In this document: positions 1 through 12,700 of the stretch, one piece after another
Numbering within the stretch: position 1 is the stretch's first letter
Layout: each line of letters begins with the position of its first letter
The notes under the pieces: model-generated
Seen by the model: only the letters and a program-made list of their open reading frames with translations
Database searches by the model: none
Told to the model about the DNA's origin: nothing
Source of the DNA: Glandiceps talaboti
Taxonomy: Eukaryota; Hemichordata; Enteropneusta; Spengelidae
Direction: 5' to 3'
Assembly (NCBI RefSeq): GCF_964340395.1
Contig: NC_135551.1
Coordinates: forward strand, 18,112,003-18,176,002
Length of the DNA stretch: 64,000 nucleotides
Position numbers and translations under genes: made by a program

Positions 1-2759
1 AAATGCTTGAGATGTGGATTATCCAAAACTCAATATTTCTCCCATTTTGTCATGGACGGGATGTGAATTTTTTTTTTATGGCAAATATCTGACACCTATA
101 CTGCAACGCTGAAATAACACTGCTTTGATAATTGAATTTCAGTGGGAAGACATAGTACAATTTCCGCATCCAAAATGTATACGTGTCAACACACAATCAA
201 AATCAAACGTCCATCATTTGTAAAACTCCCAACAAAAATATTTCATCTTGCATTACCAAGAATCATTTCTGTGAACCCACTATATTCAGCAATGAATATG
301 CTGCAGTATCAGCCTACCACATTATACTGTGTATAACAGTTTATGTATGTTGCACATGTTTTAGGATATTTCTATGCATACCTTACCGTTTATTAGAACT
401 TGCAGTGTATCATTCCTTTTCAGTTTTACACAGATGTAAGTCAGGCTGTGTACCTACTTATATCTTGCCTTTATACTTGTTAAAGAAGATTAATTTGAAA
501 TTTTGGATTGTATTCGTTGATCAGGACTGTTTTACTCATTACTTATGCACACATTATACTGTGGGTATATAGTTATATAGTTATTGTTCAATATCAGTGT
601 CACGCTGAATGCGATGCTTACACAATGGTTTTGTGGAATTCAAATATGTTTCAAAATGAAAATAAATTTATCCATAGTGTAAAAACTACTAGAATGTTAT
701 GTAATTACTGTGTTTACAATTCATTGTAAGATGCTAAAATTGTTAATTTCCGTATATGAGTACAGCATCATACTTAATGCACCGCTTGAGAAATCAAAAT
801 AATTTTCTTATCAAGGTCTCAAACTGATTTGAAGTTGCTGGAAATGGGTTAGTGGATGTATAACATGATAAAAATTGAACATTCAAAACATTCAATATCT
901 GCCAGAATGCTATGTAAAGTAACTGTAATGCAATGGTTGAGTGCAGACTGACACAAAAGGTATCCTACATTAGTGGTGATTTCTGTTGGGCAGGATACTG
1001 GAGTAGCAAAAACTGCACCAAACCTAAGAAGTGGATGCATTCTCTCACACAGGTGTCTCCATTTGTTATTTCTGTATCAAAATCATAGTATGAATTTTAC
1101 ATCAATGAAGGAACCTCTCCTTGCAAGTACGTTTTGTAAATGCTATATGTACTTGAGCTCCGACCTTCAAAAATAATTTGGCTCAACAATTTCCAGATTT
1201 ATGGTGAATATAGCTCTCAACACCATGTGGTTTTTAAATTTGCTTCTACATATTAAATCTTCACCTTAAGACTCTCATAAAGAAAGAAACAACAACAAAA
1301 ACATATCTATAAAATTAAAAAGGACACAAAAAAATTATATACACTGATACATTCGGCAAATCAAACTCTGAAAATCTCTCAAATATGACCCTCATCATAT
1401 GATCAGAATGCATCAAACTCAGAGAGTGTTACATTCAGTTTACATACTAGTGGTAAAACAATGATTGATTGTAAAACGTAATAAAAATTGTGTGGTTCCG
1501 ATTCTGGTACATTCAATTTTAGAATAGGTGGGGTAGGTAAATTTTGTTTTTTTAATTCACATGTGAGTGTCTAGTTCAGGTAGTTCTGTTTTCCATTATT
1601 TTACATATGTGTCATCAGATGTACAGCCATTACAGATTGGAAGAACAGTTTTATATTGTCTTTTTAAGTTGATGTCAGTTTCCAAATCCACTATTTGTTG
1701 CGAGACTTCATGATTTTCATGATTTTATTATTTTTTTCCTTGAATACATAAAAAAAAGTTTATGATTGGGTTACTGGAACCAAACAACTTTTTTTATTAG
1801 ACCTAATTGGTGTTAAAATGATCAAAATCCGAAATACATGATACATCTGTTTAATAAATGGCTTCCAAACTGCAGAGGTAAGTGACGCTCAAAAGTTGCA
1901 TACTTTTATTTATGCACAGCAGTTGTATAGATTTCTACACTACACAAATTTCAACATAATTACCCAAAACTCTAAAAACCATTTCACAGACAGAAGTGTT
2001 ACTGATCACAGAATTTTACAGTTACTACCATATTTATACATAACATTTTAATTATAGGGCAGTATAAAGTGATTTCTTCGTTATACAAATTTCCTATGAT
2101 TGAGCAAATCCCCTCGATTTCATATAATTAGTTTCTATGAAACTCCACTGTTTTATTACTCTTGATCATATTACTACATAATTGTGATCCCCAACCTCAG
2201 CGAGTAAGAATTCATAAAACATCAAAGTTTGTAAACGCATGATGCTTCACAACTCAAAGCATCACATTGAATCAAGATTAGTGCAGACAACACGATTCAT
2301 TCAACAACCCCCTGTGCATATCCAATTATATCGGTTTGGAAAATAAATTGTTCTGATACAAATCAATATATTATGATTTCTGCCATGATAAATATACAGC
2401 TAAATTATTTGACCTTCTAGCAACATGAGGGTCTTAAAGTGAGCTTCTGGACACGAGCATCACAATGTAGGAAGTGTATGATTTCTCCCCCATAAGCTGA
2501 TTCTCAGTTGTGGGATGATCCAAATTTTATCAACCACCACTGAATCAATGTTCTGTATGAATGCAATATTATAGAACTTTGCACCCATTTTTGAATAGTC
2601 AGTGTCTTCAAATTAAGCTAAGTTCACTGTACACGTTTACCACATTTGGTGACTTCAGAATGTGTTAAGTTTTACATGCACACTACAGACTTTAGTTTGC
2701 ACTTAATTTTCTTATGTAAAGTCACTGACGTCAGACTTTTAATTTCAACAACACAGTCT
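1..2759 (-). other. ZDHHC14 3' UTR and downstream sequence
   Basis: No further coding exon found. An AATAAA on the minus strand at 1910-1905 is one candidate poly(A) signal for ZDHHC14, about 850 nt after the stop; others are possible. Contains family A copy 1. Open frames of 60-130 codons here show no homology. Confidence 0.4.
1486..1806 (+). mobile_element. MITE family A copy 1
   Basis: Ends ATTGTGTGGTTCCG ... GGAACCAAACAACTT, with the shared core AGATTGGAAGAACAGTTTTAT. Related copies are at 3741, 8891 and 31376, all in the same orientation. The inverted ends (TTGTTTGGTTCCGGTTACC type) mark a non-autonomous DNA transposon. Confidence 0.75.
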
Positions 2760-3116
2760 TCACACTGTGCTGAGTTTCACTAACCCCATGGCACTATCTT
2801 CAGCCAGTGAGTCAGACTCCTGTGAAATGCTCGTTTTCATTACCGGTCTTACTGGGGGTTGTGCTCCAGGGGGAGGTGGTGACAAGGGATGTACCACATT
2901 GTTCCTGCTTTTTTCCTCCCCTTGTACACCTGGTAAATGATTTGGTGGCGAGAATACCAATGACGTTTGACTGACTGGTGTGACATCATTTGCAATGGGT
3001 GTATTTACTTGGCTGCCTGTTTTGTCAGGATCTGTGCATTCTATGTTATTGCTATCTACTGCAGTCACAAGTGTTGTGTTGGTTTTGCTGGCTTTATTAT
3101 TTTTTATTTCATCTTC
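2760..3116 (-). CDS. ZDHHC14: ZDHHC14-like exon 9 (C-terminal tail, PDZ ligand)
   Basis: Acceptor CTCTTTGCAG, 118 codons plus TGA. The tail is low-complexity, rich in Asn/Thr/Ser and Pro ([12 protein letters not shown]), with no membrane segment. It ends [16 protein letters not shown], nearly identical to human ZDHHC14 SLHEDSVRGLVKLSSV, including the terminal Ser-x-Val PDZ ligand. The intervening tail is not conserved. Confidence 0.93.
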   Translation of the reverse strand, partial: EDEIKNNKASKTNTTLVTAVDSNNIECTDPDKTGSQVNTPIANDVTPVSQTSLVFSPPNHLPGVQGEEKSRNNVVHPLSPPPPGAQPPVRPVMKTSISQESDSLAEDSAMGLVKLSTV

Positions 3117-6100
3117 CTGCAAAGAGACACACACAAAAATTAGAATCACAGGAAGTAATCAGTAGTTCATACCTTATGTGATTGTGCACCTTTCACCCAT
3201 CACCACCACCACCTGGACAGAAACAGAGAAAGTATGAGAATTACCATCTTGGATATCACAGGTTTTTAGTCGTACATACTCAATGGCAAACGCTTCACTG
3301 GTGACTGCATACTGAGTTTAAATGACAACTCAAAACTTCACAATCATGACATGTTACATGTTTGCCCATGTAGGGGTATGTTCAATACTTTATAACCAGC
3401 ATATTCATTCAAGGCTAGCTATGACGATTATAGAATTGAAAACCCCTGATTATTTCAGATGGCAACACCCATGATTAGACAAACTCGTGTCATGCCTGAA
3501 ATGGTGTGTACTTGATCAACTGTGTGTAATTGGTTGAAAGAGGTCAGGGTTTCTAAAAAGTGCAGAAAAGAAGTGAGCAGTCAAAATATGTAAATATATG
3601 TAAGTTTGTTGTCAATGTGTCTTTGCAAACCTCTTGATACCATCACCAAATACTGCATTCCAACACTTAAAGATAACAACAACAAGTATCATAACCGTAA
3701 AATATGTATTAAACCATATTCTGGTAAGGTATAAAAAAAAATTGTATGGTTCCGGTTACATTCAATTTTAGAATACAAAGTAGGTGGGGTAGGTAGATTT
3801 TTTTCATTATTTAAAAAAAAATCATACTTGAGTGTCGAGTTCAGGTAGTTATATTTTCCGTTGTTTTTCATATGGTCTCTGTGTTATTGATTTCTTCTCA
3901 TAAGATAGATTTATAGCCATTACAGATTGGAAGAACAGTTTTATTTTTTCTCAAATATGTAAAAAAAAAAAAAATTTGTTGGGTTGGCAGTGAAAAGCAA
4001 GGTGAGGTCGGGTAACCAGAACCAAACAATTATTTTTTTAGGCCTAACAACAAGAAGTATCATAACTGTTATATGTATTACATGATCATACTCTGCTAAG
4101 AGTGGCCATTTTTATTTTATGTTTCCTGTGACCTGACAAACCCTATCGTTCTTCAATCCATCAAAATAAAAGATATTATGTCTGCTATGGCAGGATTTGG
4201 GAAGAAAATCACGCCACTTTATAGTAATATGGCGACACAACAAATGCATATCTAGGCACAAATTATCACTTATTTAAGAAATGCAGGACCTTTGATAAAA
4301 CAAATGGTCCATGGTATCCTTTCACCTTAAATTATCATTTCTATTGGCATCTAGACTATTATTAACATATTATGAACGTGAAGCATAAATCCACTTTGTT
4401 TCATGATAACACTTTTTACCTTGTTATCTTAACCACATAACCCCACCAGTCAAACTACGCAGCACCATGAATGAAATTTAAAAGAAATTATGGCATACAA
4501 TGTAGTAGAGATTGATAGATACACATGTGATGATATGGATGATATTGTATCACGATAGCTTGCTTACATTGTGATCTGTGTTTTTGCTTCGCTGCCTCAC
4601 TTATCATCTCATATTGCTAGCAATGGCAAACAATTAATGTTGTTTTGACGTTCATACACTCAAACTGATTAGTTGCAATGGGGAATGATAATGTACATCA
4701 GCGTAATTGACCATATTCAAATGAAGTCAATGTGTAAATGTGCCCTCACTGAGTTGAGTACAAGAGTGCCTTAATTTCCATACAGCGAATAGCATGTAAA
4801 TATATCTACAAACAGGCATGCTAATTGCCCTTGGGAGTGTGGCTAAATTAATCTTTTGCTGTTGCTAATATTACAAGCTGTTTGTGAGACAGCGAAGCAA
4901 AACACACAGATCATAATGTAAACAGCCTAGTATCACTACTGAATTCAGCATCAACTAAAATAAGCTCAGAATAGTTTACATTGTCATGGGATGGAATATG
5001 GAAATACTGAATTACAAAAAACATTACAATGACTATTTTGACAACCATGTTAGATATCTCACAAATATTTACACAATATCTCTGGAAAAGTATACTGAGT
5101 ATGTATTCAAATTGCAAGTTCTGATATTGTTAAATATCACTGTTATAATAATGTTAAATGTTAGTTTTTATATAGCACTGTCCCAGACCGTGCTCAAAGT
5201 GAAAATATCTACAACTGCTACCCTTGGTATGGACCTATAATAGCCCAATGGTTCTTCATACATCCTCAACTCCCCGGGGAGCACACAATCCATTGAAGCC
5301 TATACTAGCACATAGGATAAAGCATTCACATTGCAACCTCTAACCTATCAGGTCCCCAATTATGTATCTGGGTTGACTAGGGCACCATTGTTATTCAAAC
5401 CCTGCTCGAAGGATTAAATGGCAGTGCAGATTTCCAGCTGACCTATTCTCTAATTATTCAACCATCATAGATCCAATAGATACGCTATGGGTGTTTACTT
5501 TTATATGCAACATGTTATCTATTTCTTAAAACTTATTTTTATAAGCCAATAACCAGTAAGTCAATGGAAATGTGAATAGAGTCAATCTAAAATGAAGCTT
5601 GCAAAAGTCAACAAACAGTAATCCAACCCCAAATCAGTGGAGTTTACCATCATGTATGCATGTGTAATGTAAGTACACTCTAGGTACGTGACTGTATGAA
5701 CTGGGATATGATAATTCTCAAGAAACCAGTTCTGTTGAGAAACCAGGATTATGGTAATAGTTCAATAGTCAAGTTGCTACAGGATTCTATTCGTTGTGAC
5801 TTATTTGAACCCAAATAAAATTACATTGTATGTAATCAAGAAAAATCAAGAAAAATAAGAGATAAATCACATAAATAAAAGTGACAAAAAAATTATCAGT
5901 ACAAAGGTTCCAGGGTATGCTTTCAGAAAGACAGACATTAAACTTACCTTCATGAAATGAGACAATATCATTTGTTAATACTAAGAGACACACAGATTGC
6001 ACATACCCTACGCAAAAAGCACTGCACTTCCTTATCTTACAAATCATGGTTAACAAATCTTCATAGAAGACACAGTTCCCCTCAAATACCTTACTTCTAT

Positions 6101-9100
6101 ATTACTGAATGGGAACATGATTTGTGTGACTGTATTATTAAACATAATCTAAAAGAATTTAGTAAAATAATTGCTAACAATGGCTTAATTTTAATAGTCT
6201 ACCCTGAAGGTCAAGGTCAAAGGTCCCTTTCTTACAAGAAGAAATCGTGCATGTGATAACATGGGGTTAGACACTTGAATTTAGTGTCTATAATTAAAGT
6301 TTTTGAGTTATGCATTAAATATATTGATTGTTACCACAAATATGTAAAAAGTACCCCAAAGTACTGTTCGTATATATATTCCTTGTCTTCTATATTGGCT
6401 GTACAAAGATTTAAAAGAAATTAGCAATACATACATACTACAAAGTGTCTGTGATACCCAAGAAATGGCTTAATTTCGATAATTGACAGTGAAGGTCACA
6501 TACAAGGTCAAATATCATGATCTCTTCAGAAAGCTTGCACATGATAATATGGAAGTAGACACTTCAAAGGAGTCTCTATGTACAGGGGTATAACAGTTTC
6601 AGTTATCCAGTAAATATTGATTTTCAACAACAATTATGGCCGGTATTCATTCAAATTTGCATATATCATGAAACAAAGTGACGTGCATATGTCCCAAGTA
6701 ATATGCCACCTTTGTGCCTGGTTTGATAGAGAACGGATTGTGCATTTCTGAGAAATGACATTACGACTGAACGGACACACACACATGCTTACAAGCATGA
6801 ACTGATGGATGGAGCCCATTGTCATACATTTGTAGTCCCCCTTTGGGAGACTAAAGAAGATAAAAATCTAACTAACTTGAATGTAATGAGACTAAAACCA
6901 AGTCCTATGACTACCTTACAATTAACTTAAATTTGAAGAGTAACACTGATAACACTGATCAAAGCATTGCATTGAAGTGAAATGAAATGAAATGAACAGA
7001 ACAGATAGTAACGATACAGAGAAACCAGGAGCTTTGAGTTGACAACAGATTATACTAATCAATTTCACATTTCCTTGGAAAGTCTTTGGAATGTCTCTTT
7101 TTTTCTTTACCAGAATGTTAACTTCTACATCTCAGTGGGACATTATAATTGTGATTCTTAATTCAGAATTCAGAGAATTTAAGAACATATTATGATTCAG
7201 ATATAAATTCTGGTTCTGATTCTGAACCAGAATTCAGGAATCCATTATGGTTTTAAAAATATGTTCTGATTCTCATTCAAAATTCAGAATTTGGGAATAC
7301 ATTTTGATTATGATTCACAATAAAATTCTGATTCTAGTTCTGGTTCTAAATTCAGAATTCAGAATACAGTATAATTCAGAGATGCATTCTGATACAGTTT
7401 CAAGATTCGAATATAGGGACACATTCTGAATCTCTTTTAGGACTCTGACTTGGAGAATCCAGTCACATCAGACCAGCTAATCTGTTGTTGTCACTCAAAA
7501 AGCATGTAAACTGCTGAGTATAAAACTAACCTTTGCTGGGGTGGGGGTTAAGACACACATACTAACGTCAGGGTTTAGACTCAGTGGAGGTATCATCATG
7601 CTGTAAGTCCACTGTATCCTACATGCATGCAAAACACAGCGGCAAAATTAATTCACGAAAGGAAAAAAAGTGTGATCACAAAGTTTACAGTATCAAAACT
7701 TAAATCAACGGAAAGAAATTTCATGAAATAAATCCACTAGTAACAGTTTCTGACACATGTAATCGATACTTACATGCTAAGGGAAATTATTAATAATGAA
7801 TAAATACCACAAGTAACAAGCTTTCTGGTGACATTCATTATCATACAAAACAAAACAAAATATGTATATTACACTGAAAATATCAGAAATTAAAATTATT
7901 TGTGAGAAGGGTAGGCTAACATCAACTTTTGTACAGATTTTGTCACGTCAAGAACTTTTACTGAAATTGGGAACAAAATTTGTTCAAGACTTCTCAAAAC
8001 TAATTTTCATTTATAATATTTAGATATACTTATATACCAAACAACATTAAAAATAACGCAGTAAAAGACCTACCCTTGGTTCTGTAAACGTGGTAGCTCC
8101 ATAATTTTGAGGTGATTGTTGCTGACTTGAACCTGATGAACTGTCTGGTGTAACAACTTCTGGTATGACCACTCCCCTTCGATCCATTAAACTATGATAA
8201 ATACAAAGTGTATACTGTAAAACTAGAAATTTTTGCTAAAGACTTATTTTCGCTAAGTTCACTGAGAAACAAAAATGCCAAAAAATGTAGTGACTAAACT
8301 GCCTTCTTGATCATGAACATAAAGTACCAGTCTGGTAATTAGTAAAAATTAGTCTTTCAGAACTAGCTGAAGACTTTAAAATCGCAAATATTATGTAGGA
8401 GTGAAAATATCTAGGTTAACAGTATCACTGGTTGGCACACCAATCATCCATTTAAAGGGGAATGCCACTATGAAATGATGTCATTTTCATAAACTATGGT
8501 CTTTGGAGAGCCATTTCATGATTTTACATCACCTACAATTACTTGCGCTTTCAGAGAAACATTAAGTTGATCTTGTGCCTATATTAGTATATCTTTGCTG
8601 AGGGCCAAGGTCTCATTGGAGTCAGGAGAAATAATATATTCATGTTTGCACAATGATATATTCACGACATGTTTTAAACTGAAGGAAATAAGCACCAGGA
8701 ATCATGAATATTCATGTTGCAACCATGAATACACCACAAGGGTTACTGGAAAGCATTCATATATCTTTAAGTGAACATTATTTATAGAGGACTATATCAT
8801 AAATAATGCGTTTACAGACTGTTCACAGGCTGAGTGACACAACATATCTTTCAGTCTACCTGACACATTATTTATAGACGAATATATCATAAGGCCTAAT
8901 GTGTGGTTCCGATTACGTTTAATTTTAGAATAGGTGGGGTATGTAGATTTTTCATTTTACTTTAGTATTTTTTTTTTTTTCTGTGAGTGTCAGGTTTTCC
9001 ATTGTTTTCCAAAATGGTCTCTGTGCTGTTCATTTCTTCCTAACAGATGTACAGCCATTACAGATTGCAAGAACAGTTTTAGAGTGTCTTTTTAAGTTGA

Positions 9101-9686
9101 AGGCAATTTCCGCATCCACTATTTCTCATGGAGACTTCACAATTTTTGAGATTTTTTTTTTTTCGAATATGTTAAAAAAAAGCTTAGGGTCGGCAGTGAA
9201 AAGCTAGGTGGGGTCGGGTAACCGGAACCAAACAATTTACTTTTTTTAGGCCCAAGTAATATTTTGTTTACAGTCTGCTCCGTACCTGGTGTGAGTTGGA
9301 CCACACAGAACTGCACAACAATTCCTACATATTGAACCGTAGCTATATGGATTGTAATTGTTTTCTCCTCGCTTTGATGACCATGATCCTTTTATCTGTA
9401 AGATTGAAAACATACAAGTAAAAGTAACAATCATCTAATCCTAGTGTGATAGTATATGGCATACACAAAACTTTTTTAGTCCAACTTTCTCATTTCCATA
9501 GCAACTGCAAAGCACTCAAACAATGCATACGTGTACTGTCATCACAAACTTAATATCAAATGATGACTAACAGATTATTAGTGTTATGTGTTCAATAATC
9601 TGATAGAGGTTAGCAAAATATCAAAAGCCAGGCTTATGCCAGCTGATGAACTAAAGGTGTACCATGTCCCATGTTAGAATTATGCC

Positions 9687-9727
<41 letters not shown>

Positions 9728-12700
9728 TACCATGCTACTATTAAAGTCACCCTTATATTTGGGCACAATAACACAATACTTATATTCTTCTTCTAGAAGA
9801 AGTCAAAATGTTATAGTCTTGTAAGGAACGCTGTGACAGGGTGCCCTCACACATCGATCAACCCCTTTCTTAGAGCAGGTCAGTGATAGGGAGCAACACG
9901 ACGTATCTTACAGTTTAAAAAGGTTCTTGTATTGTAAGAAAAACGAATGTAAAATTTTTTTAATGGGCAGCCATTTTCATATGAAATATAGATTACATTA
10001 TGGTAACTTTGATTTATGATAGCACATTTTCTTCATTTTAGAAGCAAGCTTAGATCTCGGTTCCTTATTAGTCAGAGATACAAGGTATTGTTAACTTAAA
10101 TATTCAAAATCAATCATTTTGATACACACAACGGATAAGGCTCATGACATTTCAACATGCCTCATACTAAAAGTATAACCACAACTGACTAAACTTTGGC
10201 ACTAACAGATTTTGGGCAGCCAAAGTTGCCATTTATAATTTAGGTTTCCAGGTTGAAGTAGGAGATACAAAATTTGAAGATACACTTTGGTAGCTGTTAC
10301 AACTCAGACAAATTGATAGCAAATGCCCATTATTCATTCATTTCCACCATGCACTATAAGTGATTCTGGCACACCAACTTGAATGAATTGATATGTTTGT
10401 ATCAATTTACAAATGTGAAACGGTAGCATGAGAAATTCTTCTGCAGCAAAAGACTTTTGTTTGTGATGGCTAAATTGATTAAGGAGTCATCCCTTTTAAG
10501 GCAAAATACTGAGAGTAGGCATTGACAATAGCTTCAAGGTGCTTCTTCACACAGGAATGATTGTCCACATTGTGCATTGCGCAGACACATATGTACAAAG
10601 GACTGTGGGATTATCTGTAGTCTTTATAATACCTAATTTATGGTGATCAGTGAAATAACCCCAAGGCAATGAGTCTTGGTATAAACCAAGACTAGATTAT
10701 TAGTGGCTACAAAGAATACGACATAAATTTTACAACAGTAAGTGATTCAAATTTTTCATCACATTCTCAAAATGCATGTTCAAGCTTCAAAATACTGGTG
10801 TGCAAGTTCCCTATCAACAAACTGGCTACTGACGTACTGTTATCTTAGAAGATTCGTTTAATTGATCTTTTAGTTTGAATGATGTCCTACACATAGAATA
10901 GCACCCTCTGTTGACAGAATAGGGAGAGATAAGCATAGGTCAAAGGTTATCAGATTTGCATATACTCATTGAATCATACTTTTATTTCACTGAAATACCA
11001 CTGACATGACACCATATACGTGTTGATTGAATTTCTTACTTTTCTTGTACAATGAAAATGTGTGTCTATCAGTCTATGCAAAGTTCACTCATAATGTACA
11101 ATATGAAGGTAATTAGTGTATTGTTTGTTTTATGCAATTACAATGTGAGTGAGTTACCATTGTCAATGAAGAATATTCCTAATCTCAGATTATGTGCTCT
11201 ATTATACGCCCATCTACACCACTGCATATACTTGTTCAATAAAAATATTTTGACTAGTAAACTGGTGTAATATGAACAAAACTATTTGCAAAGTTTGAAG
11301 CAAAAGAACCGTCTCAAAAGTTGGTAGCAAAAAAATCAATCACACCTCTGAAATAATCCATGGAGACAAATTTGTTACTGTGTGAATCAGACTCTCTCAA
11401 TTTTGGTGCATGGGATTATTTCCCTAGGAAAGTGCAGATATGTGTGCTTACTCCACCCACCATCCCGAAACCTCATCCGCATCCTTCTTTAACCTAATAT
11501 AAGACTTACTTCTTCATTTGTAGTGGCATTTACGCATACAAGATAAGAGTGGTAGCCACACAACCCTATGACTGTCATAAAGGAGAAAACAGCTATGACA
11601 CCAACAATCACAGTGCGAATGAAGTCAAGGAAATTAATCCAGCAAATAAAGCATGCATGTGAAATAACCTACTTATTTTCTAGTTATCTAAATGAATAAT
11701 TGTGTACCTAAGTTCAAAAAACAGACTTCTACTGACTCTCGGATTCAACTTTAAAGGTTACATTTTCACAAATTATTCAAGTGCTAAACTGGTATTTAAA
11801 AAAAAAAATAATTTTGCTATATTTTCAAGAGACATAAATATTGGCCTATTCTTACTTAGGATGACAGCATAGATAGTGTTCTAGCAATCGAAGTCTCGGT
11901 TTACTTAGATAGACACTATTACTGTGTTGCCTCTGTTGTGCGAATCTGATGACCCTATGATAGTGTAACCTGAAGTAAGTGATGTAAGTGATACCTCAAG
12001 ATAGTGCAAACACTGGAAGCCCCCAAAATTGCAAGATCACGGAAGTCATCAGAAATGCAATCCTACTTTGAATACAACAATATCCCCTCAATAGCTTATT
12101 ATATCAACATGTCACAATAGTTTTAGTTTGTGTCTATCTTTATACACCAAGACCTCAATTGCCAGCGTATTAGCATAGTTGAACAAATCTAATCTTATAT
12201 TTTTTCTTTACATGGAATCAGTCCTGTCCAGACACTGAAAAGCATTGTTCAAATGGAATACATCCGGTCCAGAAACACAGTTTTCCTTTGTACTAGTATC
12301 TCTAAGAACATTTAATTCAAATAATTCATGTATAAAGCCAACATGAGTTGAGTTTTCCAAGAGTGGCAATAAAATTCTAAAAATTTCAAGACAATGTTGT
12401 AACAAGCTTGATAAGGATAGTCCTTGGATTATATCACTTTCAAATGGAATTTGTTCTCACTAATCTAACTAAAAGTCTTCTTTCTTTTCATCTTGACTTT
12501 TTTTTTTGCATGTTATTGTAGATAAGTGAGAAAGAAAGAAATTTGCATGTACATGTAATTCATTAAGATTAATACTGTTTTCATAGAAAATACTGAATGG
12601 CAATTTGTCTGAAAGACTGGGAATACAGTGATGTTAGGTTAAAGTATGTTTACCAACATAAGTAGCTGTCATCAAATATGTTCTATATAATTCAATTAAA

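Larger units (their letters stand above)
3117..8073 (-). other. ZDHHC14 intron 8
   Basis: GTAGGT donor to CTCTTTGCAG acceptor. Holds family A copy 2, family G, the 6.2-6.6 kb repeats and the ATTCAGAATTC tract. A cryptic 70-nt exon candidate is at 7600-7531. Confidence 0.85.
9396..11509 (-). other. Intron between alternative exon 6C and exon 7
   Basis: Contains a CA microsatellite and a family E repeat. I looked here for further U12 branch sites (GTYAAGGAA on the plus strand) next to an exon-6-like frame and found none. Confidence 0.7.

Noticed and set aside
5957-6256. 99-codon plus-strand open frame
   Set aside because: Falls within a dispersed repeat that recurs near 6.5 and 63 kb; no domain seen.
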